From contig NW_027488404.1 of assembly GCF_051014445.1 (NCBI RefSeq), positions 62,001 through 126,000 of the forward strand: a stretch of 64,000 bases of DNA, given 5' to 3'. Position numbers and translations under genes: made by a program. The stretch comes from Colletes latitarsis (Eukaryota > Arthropoda > Insecta > Hymenoptera > Colletidae). Positions 33,522-47,164 of the stretch are shown here, piece by piece. Each line of letters begins with the position of its first letter. Position 1 is the stretch's first letter. Below the pieces are notes generated by a model that was not told where the DNA came from, made no database searches, and was given only the letters and a program-made list of their open reading frames with translations.

Positions 33522-36500
33522 TTGAAATTGAGTGAATATTTAATTATCAGAGTTATAGTAAAATTATAGTGAAATTACTAGGATGTATAAAAAAATTTAC
33601 TTAATAATGAAATTAAAATCATTCAATTTCATCTGATCATTGAAATTGAGTGAATATTTAATTATCAGAGTTATAGTAAAATTATAGTGAAATTACTAGG
33701 ATGTATAAAAAAATTTACTTAATAATGAAATTAAAATCATTCAATTTCATCTGATCATTGAAATTGAGTGAATATTTAATTATCAGAGTTATAGTAAAAT
33801 TATAGTGAAATTACTAGGATGTATAAAAAAATTTACTTAATAATGAAATTAAAATCATTCAATTTCATCTGATCATTGAAATTGAGTGAATATTTAATTA
33901 TCAGAGTTATAGTAAAATTATAGTGAAATTACTAGGATGTATAAAAAAATTTACTTAATAATGAAATTAAAATCATTCAATTTCATCTGATCATTGAAAT
34001 TGAGTGAATATTTAATTATCAGAGTTATAGTAAAATTATAGTGAAATTACTAGGATGTATAAAAAAATTTACTTAATAATGAAATTAAAATCATTCAATT
34101 TCATCTGATCATTGAAATTGAGTGAATATTTAATTATCAGAGTTATAGTAAAATTATAGTGAAATTACTAGGATGTATAAAAAAATTTATTTAATAATGA
34201 AATTAAAATCATTCAATTTCATCTGATCATTGAAATTGAGTGAATATTTAATTATCAGAGTTATAGTAAAATTATAGTGAAATTACTAGGATGTATAAAA
34301 AAATTTATTTAATAATGAAATTAAAATCATTCAATTTCATCTGATCATTGAAATTGAGTGAATATTTAATTATCAGAGTTATAGTAAAATTATAGTGAAA
34401 TTACTAGGATGTATAAAAAAATTTACTTAATAATGAAATTAAAATCATTCAATTTCATCTGATCATTGAAATTGAGTGAATATTTAATTATCAGAGTTAT
34501 AGTAAAATTATAGTGAAATTACTAGGATGTATAAAAAAATTTACTTAATAATGAAATTAAAATCATTCAATTTCATCTGATCATTGAAATTGAGTGAATA
34601 TTTAATTATCAGAGTTATAGTAAAATTATAGTGAAATTACTAGGATGTATAAAAAAATTTACTTAATAATGAAATTAAAATCATTCAATTTCATCTGATC
34701 ATTGAAATTGAGTGAATATTTAATTATCAGAGTTATAGTAAAATTATAGTGAAATTACTAGGATGTATAAAAAAATTTACTTAATAATGAAATTAAAATC
34801 ATTCAATTTCATCTGATCATTGAAATTGAGTGAATATTTAATTATCAGAGTTATAGTAAAATTATAGTGAAATTACTAGGATGTATAAAAAAATTTACTT
34901 AATAATGAAATTAAAATCATTCAATTTCATCTGATCATTGAAATTGAGTGAATATTTAATTATCAGAGTTATAGTAAAATTATAGTGAAATTACTAGGAT
35001 GTATAAAAAAATTTACTTAATAATGAAATTAAAATCATTCAATTTCATCTGATCATTGAAATTGAGTGAATATTTAATTATCAGAGTTATAGTAAAATTA
35101 TAGTGAAATTACTAGGATGTATAAAAAAATTTACTTAATAATGAAATTAAAATCATTCAATTTCATCTGATCATTGAAATTGAGTGAATATTTAATTATC
35201 AGAGTTATAGTAAAATTATAGTGAAATTACTAGGATGTATAAAAAAATTTACTTAATAATGAAATTAAAATCATTCAATTTCATCTGATCATTGAAATTG
35301 AGTGAATATTTAATTATCAGAGTTATAGTAAAATTATAGTGAAATTACTAGGATGTATAAAAAAATTTACTTAATAATGAAATTAAAATCATTCAATTTC
35401 ATCTGATCATTGAAATTGAGTGAATATTTAATTATCAGAGTTATAGTAAAATTATAGTGAAATTACTAGGATGTATAAAAAAATTTACTTAATAATGAAA
35501 TTAAAATCATTCAATTTCATCTGATCATTGAAATTGAGTGAATATTTAATTATCAGAGTTATAGTAAAATTATAGTGAAATTACTAGGATGTATAAAAAA
35601 ATTTACTTAATAATGAAATTAAAATCATTCAATTTCATCTGATCATTGAAATTGAGTGAATATTTAATTATCAGAGTTATAGTAAAATTATAGTGAAATT
35701 ACTAGGATGTATAAAAAAATTTATTTAATAATGAAATTAAAATCATTCAATTTCATCTGATCATTGAAATTGAGTGAATATTTAATTATCAGAGTTATAG
35801 TAAAATTATAGTGAAATTACTAGGATGTATAAAAAAATTTACTTAATAATGAAATTAAAATCATTCAATTTCATCTGATCATTGAAATTGAGTGAATATT
35901 TAATTATCAGAGTTATAGTAAAATTATAGTGAAATTACTAGGATGTATAAAAAAATTTACTTAATAATGAAATTAAAATCATTCAATTTCATCTGATCAT
36001 TGAAATTGAGTGAATATTTAATTATCAGAGTTATAGTAAAATTATAGTGAAATTACTAGGATGTATAAAAAAATTTACTTAATAATGAAATTAAAATCAT
36101 TCAATTTCATCTGATCATTGAAATTGAGTGAATATTTAATTATCAGAGTTATAGTAAAATTATAGTGAAATTACTAGGATGTATAAAAAAATTTACTTAA
36201 TAATGAAATTAAAATCATTCAATTTCATCTGATCATTGAAATTGAGTGAATATTTAATTATCAGAGTTATAGTAAAATTATAGTGAAATTACTAGGATGT
36301 ATAAAAAAATTTACTTAATAATGAAATTAAAATCATTCAATTTCATCTGATCATTGAAATTGAGTGAATATTTAATTATCAGAGTTATAGTAAAATTATA
36401 GTGAAATTACTAGGATGTATAAAAAAATTTACTTAATAATGAAATTAAAATCATTCAATTTCATCTGATCATTGAAATTGAGTGAATATTTAATTATCAG

Positions 36501-39500
36501 AGTTATAGTAAAATTATAGTGAAATTACTAGGATGTATAAAAAAATTTACTTAATAATGAAATTAAAATCATTCAATTTCATCTGATCATTGAAATTGAG
36601 TGAATATTTAATTATCAGAGTTATAGTAAAATTATAGTGAAATTACTAGGATGTATAAAAAAATTTACTTAATAATGAAATTAAAATCATTCAATTTCAT
36701 CTGATCATTGAAATTGAGTGAATATTTAATTATCAGAGTTATAGTAAAATTATAGTGAAATTACTAGGATGTATAAAAAAATTTACTTAATAATGAAATT
36801 AAAATCATTCAATTTCATCTGATCATTGAAATTGAGTGAATATTTAATTATCAGAGTTATAGTAAAATTATAGTGAAATTACTAGGATGTATAAAAAAAT
36901 TTACTTAATAATGAAATTAAAATCATTCAATTTCATCTGATCATTGAAATTGAGTGAATATTTAATTATCAGAGTTATAGTAAAATTATAGTGAAATTAC
37001 TAGGATGTATAAAAAAATTTACTTAATAATGAAATTAAAATCATTCAATTTCATCTGATCATTGAAATTGAGTGAATATTTAATTATCAGAGTTATAGTA
37101 AAATTATAGTGAAATTACTAGGATGTATAAAAAAATTTACTTAATAATGAAATTAAAATCATTCAATTTCATCTGATCATTGAAATTGAGTGAATATTTA
37201 ATTATCAGAGTTATAGTAAAATTATAGTGAAATTACTAGGATGTATAAAAAAATTTACTTAATAATGAAATTAAAATCATTCAATTTCATCTGATCATTG
37301 AAATTGAGTGAATATTTAATTATCAGAGTTATAGTAAAATTATAGTGAAATTACTAGGATGTATAAAAAAATTTACTTAATAATGAAATTAAAATCATTC
37401 AATTTCATCTGATCATTGAAATTGAGTGAATATTTAATTATCAGAGTTATAGTAAAATTATAGTGAAATTACTAGGATGTATAAAAAAATTTATTTAATA
37501 ATGAAATTAAAATCATTCAATTTCATCTGATCATTGAAATTGAGTGAATATTTAATTATCAGAGTTATAGTAAAATTATAGTGAAATTATTAGGATGTAT
37601 AAAAAAATTTATTTAATAATGAAATTAAAATCATTCAATTTCATCTGATCATTGAAATTGAGTGAATATTTAATTATCAGAGTTATAGTAAAATTATAGT
37701 GAAATTACTAGGATGTATAAAAAAATTTACTTAATAATGAAATTAAAATCATTCAATTTCATCTGATCATTGAAATTGAGTGAATATTTAATTATCAGAG
37801 TTATAGTAAAATTATAGTGAAATTACTAGGATGTATAAAAAAATTTACTTAATAATGAAATTAAAATCATTCAATTTCATCTGATCATTGAAATTGAGTG
37901 AATATTTAATTATCAGAGTTATAGTAAAATTATAGTGAAATTACTAGGATGTATAAAAAAATTTACTTAATAATGAAATTAAAATCATTCAATTTCATCT
38001 GATCATTGAAATTGAGTGAATATTTAATTATCAGAGTTATAGTAAAATTATAGTGAAATTACTAGGATGTATAAAAAAATTTACTTAATAATGAAATTAA
38101 AATCATTCAATTTCATCTGATCATTGAAATTGAGTGAATATTTAATTATCAGAGTTATAGTAAAATTATAGTGAAATTACTAGGATGTATAAAAAAATTT
38201 ACTTAATAATGAAATTAAAATCATTCAATTTCATCTGATCATTGAAATTGAGTGAATATTTAATTATCAGAGTTATAGTAAAATTATAGTGAAATTACTA
38301 GGATGTATAAAAAAATTTACTTAATAATGAAATTAAAATCATTCAATTTCATCTGATCATTGAAATTGAGTGAATATTTAATTATCAGAGTTATAGTAAA
38401 ATTATAGTGAAATTACTAGGATGTATAAAAAAATTTACTTAATAATGAAATTAAAATCATTCAATTTCATCTGATCATTGAAATTGAGTGAATATTTAAT
38501 TATCAGAGTTATAGTAAAATTATAGTGAAATTACTAGGATGTATAAAAAAATTTATTTAATAATGAAATTAAAATCATTCAATTTCATCTGATCATTGAA
38601 ATTGAGTGAATATTTAATTATCAGAGTTATAGTAAAATTATAGTGAAATTACTAGGATGTATAAAAAAATTTACTTAATAATGAAATTAAAATCATTCAA
38701 TTTCATCTGATCATTGAAATTGAGTGAATATTTAATTATCAGAGTTATAGTAAAATTATAGTGAAATTACTAGGATGTATAAAAAAATTTACTTAATAAT
38801 GAAATTAAAATCATTCAATTTCATCTGATCATTGAAATTGAGTGAATATTTAATTATCAGAGTTATAGTAAAATTATAGTGAAATTACTAGGATGTATAA
38901 AAAAATTTACTTAATAATGAAATTAAAATCATTCAATTTCATCTGATCATTGAAATTGAGTGAATATTTAATTATCAGAGTTATAGTAAAATTATAGTGA
39001 AATTACTAGGATGTATAAAAAAATTTACTTAATAATGAAATTAAAATCATTCAATTTCATCTGATCATTGAAATTGAGTGAATATTTAATTATCAGAGTT
39101 ATAGTAAAATTATAGTGAAATTACTAGGATGTATAAAAAAATTTACTTAATAATGAAATTAAAATCATTCAATTTCATCTGATCATTGAAATTGAGTGAA
39201 TATTTAATTATCAGAGTTATAGTAAAATTATAGTGAAATTACTAGGATGTATAAAAAAATTTACTTAATAATGAAATTAAAATCATTCAATTTCATCTGA
39301 TCATTGAAATTGAGTGAATATTTAATTATCAGAGTTATAGTAAAATTATAGTGAAATTACTAGGATGTATAAAAAAATTTACTTAATAATGAAATTAAAA
39401 TCATTCAATTTCATCTGATCATTGAAATTGAGTGAATATTTAATTATCAGAGTTATAGTAAAATTATAGTGAAATTACTAGGATGTATAAAAAAATTTAC

Positions 39501-40001
39501 TTAATAATGAAATTAAAATCATTCAATTTCATCTGATCATTGAAATTGAGTGAATATTTAATTATCAGAGTTATAGTAAAATTATAGTGAAATTACTAGG
39601 ATGTATAAAAAAATTTACTTAATAATGAAATTAAAATCATTCAATTTCATCTGATCATTGAAATTGAGTGAATATTTAATTATCAGAGTTATAGTAAAAT
39701 TATAGTGAAATTACTAGGATGTATAAAAAAATTTACTTAATAATGAAATTAAAATCATTCAATTTCATCTGATCATTGAAATTGAGTGAATATTTAATTA
39801 TCAGAGTTATAGTAAAATTATAGTGAAATTACTAGGATGTATAAAAAAATTTACTTAATAATGAAATTAAAATCATTCAATTTCATCTGATCATTGAAAT
39901 TGAGTGAATATTTAATTATCAGAGTTATAGTAAAATTATAGTGAAATTACTAGGATGTATAAAAAAATTTACTTAATAATGAAATTAAAATCATTCAATT
40001 G
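33522..40001 (+). repeat. Array 3: 118-bp tandem repeat, rrnS side of copy 2
   Basis: About 55 copies in the plus orientation, ending at trnV of copy 2. The junction with trnV is the exact mirror of that of array 2. Unit variants (TTATTTAATAATG near 34,190, 34,308, 35,720, 37,491, 37,611, 38,551 and TTATTAGG near 37,588) do not line up with array 2 on the rrnS side. The CTAATAATTTC unit found next to the satellite in arrays 2 and 4 is absent. Confidence 0.95.
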
Positions 40002-40003
40002 AT

Positions 40004-40071
40004 AAAATTTTAGTTTATTATAAAATTTTTCTATTACGATGAAAAGATTTAATTAAAAATTAAAAGTTTTA
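40004..40071 (+). tRNA. trnV: tRNA-Val (TAC), copy 2
   Basis: Inverted duplicate of 18263-18330 with no difference seen. It lies two bases after array 3 and directly before rrnS. Confidence 0.72.
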
Positions 40072-40860
40072 ATAAAAATTTAATTTTAGTTTTATTATTA
40101 ATTAATTATTTTAATATTTATATAAATTTTTTTTTTATTATGAATTTTTAAATAAAATTTATAAAAATTATTTAAATTTTATAATTAAAAAATAAATGAA
40201 AATTTTATTTAGGGAAAAAAAATTAATAGAAGATAATTTAGTGCCAGCATCTGCGGTTAAACTACATCTATAAATTAATAATAACAATTTTAAATAAATT
40301 TAATAAAAAAAAATTAAATAAATAATTAATTATAATTTTAGTGAAATAATAATATAATTTTAAATTTATTTATTAAATTTAGTTATTTTGTAAATTTTAT
40401 TAAAAACTAGGATTAGATACCCTATTATTAAAAAAGAAATTATGCAATTGATTATTAAATGTTAATCATTAAAATTAAAATATTTGGCGGTTAAATAATA
40501 TTTTAGAGGAACTTGTGAATTAATTTGATGATCCACGATAAGATTTACTTAATTTAATTTTTATGTATTGTTGTTTTTAAAAATTTTAATAAAAATATTT
40601 TTATTAAATTTAATTTAAATTATAATTCAAATCAAAATGTAGAATAATTAAGATTTAATGAGTTACAATAAAATTTATATTTAAGGATAATTTATTTTAA
40701 TATAAATTTTAAAAAGGATTTAAAAGTAAATAATTTTAAATTAAAATTATTGAAAGTTGTAAATTTAATGTACAAATCGCCCGTCATTTTCATATAAAAA
40801 TTGGAAAAAGTCGTAACAAAGTAAAAGTATTGGAAAATGTTTTTAGTTTAAGAGTAAATA
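40072..40860 (+). rRNA. rrnS: Small subunit (12S) rRNA, copy 2
   Basis: Inverted duplicate of 17474-18262. GTGCCAGCATCTGCGGTTA, GGATTAGATACCCTATTATT and AAGTCGTAACAAAGTA are all present. No length change relative to copy 1. Ends approximate. Confidence 0.92.
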
Positions 40861-40903
40861 ATTAATTAATAATTTATTTTTAAATAAATTTAAATAATAA
40901 TTT

Positions 40904-40933
40904 TTATTCTAAAAATATTTATTTTATATATAT

Positions 40934-40969
<36 letters not shown>

Positions 40970-42293
40970 TATTTTAAAGTTTAATTTAATTTAATAATAA
41001 TTAAAGTAATTTTAAATATAAATTTGTTTAAGTAAATATTTTAAATAAATTTTTTATATTAATAAGTATTGTAAAAGTTTTAAATAATTTTAAATAAAAA
41101 AAAAAATTATTTTTGTACCTTTTGTATCAGGGTTTATTAATTATAATTATATATATATATATATTTCTCGAAAATAAAAGAGCTAAATAAATATAATTTT
41201 TTATGTAAAATAATTAATTATTAATATTTATTTAGAAATTATACGTTATTCGATTTTATTGATATCTAGTTTTTTTTGAAATGAATTTAATTCATATATT
41301 TAATAAAAATTTATTTTATAATAAAATAAAATTTATTAAATATAAAAAAATTATGGGATAAACTTTAATTTTAAAATTATTATTTAAAATATTTATTTAA
41401 ATATATTTATATTCATAAAATTTGTTAATATTAAAAAAAATTTAATAATTTATAAAATTTAAATATTTAAAGATTTATTAATAAAATATAAATTAATAAA
41501 AAAAAATTAATTAAAATTAAATTAAATTAATTTATAATGATAAAATTAGTAAATTTTATTATATTAATATATTTATTTAATTTATAAATATAATATAGGA
41601 ATTAAGCAAAAATTATATTCACCTGTTTATCAAAAACATGTCTTTTTGTTAATAATTTAAAGTCAATTCTGCTCAATGAATTAAATTTTAAATAGCTGCA
41701 GTATTTTGACTGTACAAAGGTAGCATAATAAATAGGTTTTTAATTGGAATCTTGTATGAAAGAGTTAATGAAATATAAACTATCTTTATTATAAAAATTA
41801 AATTTTAATTTTAAGTAAAAATGCTTAAATAATATTAAGGGACGATAAGACCCTATAGAATTTTATATAATTTTATTAATATTAATATTTTAAATTGATA
41901 TTAATAAAATTATATTTTATTGGGAGGATATTTAAATTTATTAAACTTTAAAATAATTAATAATCAATAATTATTGTTTAAATAAATGAATTATTGTTTA
42001 AATAAATGAATTTTATTAAAAATTAATAGATAAATTACCTTAGGGATAACAGTGTAATATCTTTGGAAAGATCATATTAATAAAGATGATTACAACCTCG
42101 ATGTTGAATTAAGATAAATTTTAAATGCAGTAGTTTAAAAATTAAGTCTGTTCGACTTTTAAAATCTTACATGATTTGAGTTCAGATCGGCGTAAGCCAG
42201 ATCGGTTTCTATCTTTAATAAAAATAAATATTTTTGTACGAAAGGACTCTATATTTAAAATAATTTTTTATTAATTAATAAATATTTTTATTA
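40904..42293 (+). rRNA. rrnL: Large subunit (16S) rRNA, copy 2, with 20-bp duplication
   Basis: Inverted duplicate of the copy 1 gene with the same conserved blocks (GACGATAAGACCCTATAG near 41,841; CGTACGAAAGGACTCT near 42,237). It is 26 bases longer: a 20-bp tandem duplication at 41971-42010, two extra AT pairs in the tract near 40,950-40,970 and one extra in the tract near 41,150. The 5' end is a guess. Confidence 0.88.
41971..42010 (+). repeat. 20-bp tandem duplication inside rrnL of copy 2
   Basis: TTATTGTTTAAATAAATGAA occurs twice in a row here and once in copy 1 (reverse complement near 16,350-16,369). A perfect short tandem duplication in an rRNA helix region suggests a recent event or a consensus error. 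Confidence 0.9.
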
Positions 42294-42362
42294 ATTATTT
42301 TAGCAAATTAGTGCAATTAAATTTAGAATTTAGTATAAATATAATTTATTATATAAATAATA
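42294..42362 (+). tRNA. trnL1: tRNA-Leu1 (TAG), copy 2
   Basis: Inverted duplicate of 15998-16066: acceptor ATTATTT/AAATAAT, anticodon TAG. It abuts nad1. Confidence 0.87.
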
Positions 42363-43316
42363 ATTTATTCTTTATTAAATTATATATATATAAGTTTAAT
42401 TTATTTATTTTTATTAATTTTAATAAATTTAATAGCTGTTGCATTTTTAACATTATATGAACGAAAAATTTTAGGTTATATTCAAGATCGAAAAGGTCCA
42501 AATAAATCTGGATTTATAGGATTATTTCAACCAATTAATGATGCTATAAAATTATTATTTAAAGAATTTTTTATTTTAAAAAATTCAAATTTTTATCAAT
42601 ATATATTTTGTCCTATATTAATTTTAATTTTATCTTTTATATTATGATTAGTAACACCTTTTTATTTTAATTTATATAATAATAATTTTTCAATTTTATT
42701 TATATTAAGAATTTTAAGATTTAGTGTTTTTCCTATAATAATTATAGGATGATCTTCAAATTCTAACTATTCTATGTTAGGATCAATTCGATCTATTGCA
42801 CAATCTATTTCTTATGAAATTAGATTATTCTTAATATTATTAATTATAATATTATTAACTGAAAATATATCTTTTTACAATTTTATTATTTTTCAAAAAT
42901 ATATTAAATTTTGCATTCTTTTATTTCCTTTATATTTAATATTTATATTAAATATATTAATAGAATTAAATCGTACACCATTTGATTTAATTGAAGGTGA
43001 ATCAGAATTAATTTCTGGATTTAATACTGAATATTTTAGAAGACAATTTACTATAATTTTTATAGCTGAATATTTAAGAATTAGATTTGCAAGAATAATT
43101 TTAAGTATTATATTTTTTGGATTTGATATATATTCAATTAAATTTTTATTAATTTATTATTTTCATTTATTATTAATTATTTGAATACGTGGAGTTTTAC
43201 CTCGTATTCGATATGATGAATTAATATATTTATGTTGAAAAACTTTTTTACCTATAACTTTAATATATTTATTTTTTATTTTTATATTTAAACAATTTTC
43301 TAATATTATATTATAA
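42363..43316 (+). CDS. nad1: NADH dehydrogenase subunit 1, copy 2
   Basis: Inverted duplicate of the copy 1 gene, same length and open frame (317 aa from ATT; shorter with ATA at 42384 or 42390). ERKILGYIQDRKGP and PFDLIEGESELISGF are intact. The central 137 codons translate identically in both copies. Confidence 0.95.
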
Positions 43317-43386
43317 ATTAAAATATTAAATAAATTTTTAATTTGTAATTTAATAATTATATAAATATAATTATTATTATAAAATT

Positions 43387-43458
43387 TAAGTTTATAGAAG
43401 TTTATAATATTCTATCTTATATTTTCAAAATATATGCTTAATTCAAGCTCATAAACTT
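43387..43458 (-). tRNA. trnS2: tRNA-Ser2 (TGA), copy 2
   Basis: Inverted duplicate of 14902-14973, with the same long acceptor-flank hairpin. Separated from nad1 by the same 70-base spacer. Confidence 0.87.
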
Positions 43459-43479
43459 AAAATTTTATGTTTATTTTAT

Positions 43480-44615
43480 TTAAAATTTTAATATAATAAT
43501 ATTATCTCAAAATTTATTAAATATTGAATTTAATAAAAAATATGAGAAATATAATAATGAAAATAATTGTCTTAAATTAGTGTAAGGATATTCAATTAAT
43601 TGACTACCTAATCAAGTTAATAAAATAAATACATTAACAAATATTCAAAACATAATTTTATTAATTGGATAAAATTTACTTGATTTAATATTATAATTAT
43701 TAATAATTGGTAAAAAATATAAAATTAAAATTGATATAAATAACATTAATACTCCTCCTAATTTATTTGGAATAGCTCGTAAAATTGAATATGCAAATAA
43801 AAAATATCATTCTGGTTTAATATGTTCTGGTGTAATTATAGAATTTGCTATAATAAAATTATCTGGGTCACTTAAATAATAAGGAATTTGTGTAACAATA
43901 ATAAAATTAATATATAAAATTAAAATGAATCCTATAATATCTTTAATGAAAAAATAAGGATAAAAAGGAATTTTATAGATATTACTATCTATACCTATTG
44001 GGTTATTTGATCCATTTAAATGTAAATAAAATAAATGTAAAATTACTATAAATATAATAATTAAAGGTAAAATAAAATGAAATGAATAAAAACGATTTAA
44101 TGTTGCATTATTAATTGAAAATCCTCCTCAAATTCATTCAACAATATCTTGCCCAATATATGGTAATGCGGATAATAAATTTGTAATTACAGTTGCACCT
44201 CAAAAAGATATTTGTCCTCATGGTAATACATACCCTAAAAAAGCCGTAGCTATAGAAAGTAATAAAATTATAATTCCAATAAATCATACATTAATTGATT
44301 TAAATGAATGATAATAGATATTTCGTCCAATATGTATATATATACAAATAAAATATATTGAAGCTCCATTAATCAACCTTTATTAACATCTTTTATAATA
44401 TGAATAACTCTTTCAAAAGCATAATTAATATTTGGACAATAATGTAATGATAATAATAACCCTGAAATAATCTGAATTATTAAATATAATCCTAATAATG
44501 ATCCAAAATTTCATAAAATATTAATATTTAATGGAGTTGGTAAAATAATTAATGAATTATTAAAAATTTTAAGTAATGAATTAACTTTAAATAATTTAAT
44601 GAATTTATTTTTCAT
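43480..44615 (-). pseudogene. cob: Cytochrome b, copy 2, frameshifted by a 19-bp deletion
   Basis: Inverted duplicate of 13726-14880, but 1136 bp instead of 1155. Nineteen bases equivalent to 13974-13992 are absent at about 44370. The loss removes codons for residues about 83-89, including the haem-ligand His87, and shifts the downstream frame, so a normal protein cannot be made from it. The rest (haem ligands His101, His186, His200 codons, PEWYF motif) is unchanged in sequence. A short AAT match at the deletion ends could reflect slippage or a read error. It may be an assembly fault rather than a real pseudogene. Confidence 0.85.
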
Positions 44616-44642
44616 TAATTAAATATAATATTTTTTATATTA

Positions 44643-45182
44643 TTAATTTTTAATTTTTCGTAATGATTTAAATTTAATTAATGATATTTTTATAATTAAA
44701 TTTAAACAATAAATTAAATAAGTAATTGAAATAAAAATAAAAATACAATTAGGAAATTTATATAATAATTTAATTGAATAATTAATATTTTTAAATATAA
44801 TTTTATTTATTATAAAATCAATTGAAATATAATTATAATATGTATAAATTATAATTAAAATTATAATAATATATATTAATAAAATTGAATAATATTCATA
44901 AGTAAATATAATTATCTTATAATTATTAATTAATCTAGTAAAATATATAAATATAATTATTAATCCTCCAATTATTGAAATAAAAATTATATAACTATAT
45001 ATATTTATATTTATATCTAAATTAATTAATAATAATATATTTATAATATAAAAAACTAAAATTATTATAAATATTAATGGGTGTAAATTAACTTTTATTA
45101 TTGAAAATCTAATTAATATAATTAAATTTGAAACAATAATTAATTTAATTAAAATTATTATTTTTGGTATTATTATTATCAT
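44643..45182 (-). CDS. nad6: NADH dehydrogenase subunit 6, copy 2
   Basis: Inverted duplicate of 13159-13698. The 179-aa translation is identical to that of copy 1, with ATG start and TAA stop. Confidence 0.95.
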   Translation of the reverse strand: MIIIIPKIIILIKLIIVSNLIILIRFSIIKVNLHPLIFIIILVFYIINILLLINLDININIYSYIIFISIIGGLIIIFIYFTRLINNYKIIIFTYEYYSILLIYIIIILIIIYTYYNYISIDFIINKIIFKNINYSIKLLYKFPNCIFIFISITYLIYCLNLIIKISLIKFKSLRKIKN

Positions 45183-45213
45183 TTTAAAATTAAAATTATC
45201 ATTTATAAATTAA

Positions 45214-45279
45214 CAAAAATAGTTTATTTAAAATATTAATTTTGGGAATTAAAGATAAAATATTCTTTTTTTTTTTGAA
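45214..45279 (+). tRNA. trnP: tRNA-Pro (TGG), copy 2
   Basis: Inverted duplicate of 13062-13127. The 11-base T run at its 3' end has the same length as in copy 1. Confidence 0.85.
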
Positions 45280-45289
45280 AATTAAGATT

Positions 45290-45352
45290 GTTTTAAATAA
45301 ATATTATTTTTTTTAATTTACAAAATTAATGTTTTAAAATAAACTATAAAAC
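45290..45352 (-). tRNA. trnT: tRNA-Thr (TGT), copy 2
   Basis: Inverted duplicate of 12989-13051, anticodon TGT, no change seen. Confidence 0.85.
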
Positions 45353-45399
45353 TTAATTTAATTTTAAATATTCAAAATAAATATATAAAATATGATTTT

Positions 45400-45693
45400 A
45401 TTGGTGATATATTATTTAATTATCACTTTTTTTATTTAATAATATTTTTAGGAGTAGTATTAATTTTTAAATTTAAAGATTCATTATTAATAATTTTAAT
45501 TAGAATTGAATTTATAATTATATTAAATATTGTAATAACTATCTATTTAAAAATTATATATTTTGATGAATGATTATTTTTATTCTATATTGTATTTTCT
45601 ATTTGTGAAAGAGTATTAGGTTTATCTTTAATTATTAATTTAATATATAAATATGGGAATCAAAATATTAGAATAATAAATTTAATATGGTAA
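45400..45693 (+). CDS. nad4L: NADH dehydrogenase subunit 4L, copy 2
   Basis: Inverted duplicate of 12648-12941, open from ATT to TAA (97 aa; ATA at 45409 gives 94). The membrane Glu and CESVLGLSLI motif are intact. The stop lies in the first copy of the duplicated ATGGTAA. Confidence 0.88.
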
Positions 45694-45740
45694 TAATAAT
45701 TAAAATATTAAAATAATTAAATTTAATATGGTAATAATAA
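45659..45740. repeat. 41-bp imperfect tandem duplication at nad4L/nad4 junction, copy 2
   Basis: Same duplication as at 12601-12682. TTTAATATGGTAATAATAA appears at about 45,680 and again 41 bases later. nad4L ends in the first, nad4 starts in the second. Confidence 0.85.
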
Positions 45741-47053
45741 TTTTATTTAATACATTTGCTTTAATTTATATATATAATTTTTATAAATATAAATTTATAA
45801 TAAGAAATTTAATTAATATAATATTAATTATATTAATTATAAATTATGATTTATTTATTGAATGAAATAAATATAGATTTAATTTTAGATTAAATAATTA
45901 TTCTTTTATAATGATTATTTTAAGATTATGAAATTTTTAGTATTATTATTATATCATTAAGATTAAAAATAATTAATTTTAATTTATTTATTAATTTTTT
46001 ATTAATTTTATTAATTAATTTAATTTTATTTTTTATATCTAATAATGTTTTAATATTTTATTTTTTTTTTGAAGTTAGATTAATTTTAATATTTTTAATA
46101 ATTATTTATTGAGGAATAGGTGAAATACGAATTTTAGCGAGAATATATTTAATATTTTATACTTTATTTTTTCTTTACCACTTTTATTATTTTTATTTTT
46201 AATAATTTTAAATAAAAATTATATTATATTTAATATAATAGAAATAGAATTATTTATTTGTAATAATTATCTATTTATATTTATAATTTTATCTTTTTTA
46301 GTTAAAATTCCAATTTTTGGTATACATAATTGATTATTAAAAGCTCATGTAGAAGCTCCTGTATATTGTTCAATAATTTTAGCTTCTATTATATTAAAAT
46401 TAGGAACATATGGATTATTACGATTTATTTTAATTTTTTACAATAATTTAATATTTATTAAAATTTATATTATAATTATTAGTATAACTGGAGGTATTAT
46501 TTTAAGAATTTTATGTTTACGTCAAATTGATATAAAAATTTTAGTTGCATACTCTTCAGTAGTTCATATAAGTATTTTAATTAGTAGATTAATAACTTTA
46601 AAAAATTTAAGTTTATATAGATGTTATTTAACAATAATTTCTCATGGTTTATGTTCATCAGGATTATTTTATATAGTAAATTTATTTTATAAAGAAACAA
46701 ATAGTCGATTAATAATTATTAATAAAGGTATTATTAATATTACTTCAAAAATATCATTATTATGATTTTTATTATGTTCTTCTAATATATCTGCTCCTTT
46801 ATCATTAAATTTAATTAGAGAAATTTTTACTATAATAATTTTATATAATTGATGTAATTCATTAATTTTTATATTAATATTAATTAGATTTTTAAGATTT
46901 ATTTATTCTTTATATTTATTTAGATATATAAATCATGGAAAAATAAATTTTTATTTAAAAATTAAGAATTTTAAGTTTTTAGAATTTTTAGTAATTATTT
47001 TACATTGATTACCTTTAAATTTTATATTTTTAAATTTAGATTTATTTATATAA
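45728..47053 (+). pseudogene. nad4: NADH dehydrogenase subunit 4, copy 2, with compensating frameshifts
   Basis: Inverted duplicate of 11288-12613 with equal total length but two indels: one extra A at 45931-45933 (three A where copy 1 has two) and one missing T in the run 46167-46172 (six where copy 1 has seven). About 235 bases between them are read out of frame, so some 78 residues in the N-terminal third would be wrong or terminated. The catalytic core KAHVEAPVYCSM is downstream and back in frame. Both sites are homopolymers, which points to long-read consensus errors as the likeliest cause. Confidence 0.82.
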
Positions 47054-47164
47054 TTTAATTGTAATAAAAATATTTATTTAAATTTAAATTAATATATATA
47101 TATATATATTAATATATGTATATATATATATATTAATATATAATATATATATAATTAAAAATCA
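47054..47164. other. AT-dinucleotide spacer between nad4 and trnH, copy 2
   Basis: Same (TA)n spacer as 11177-11287; no gene seen. Confidence 0.7.
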
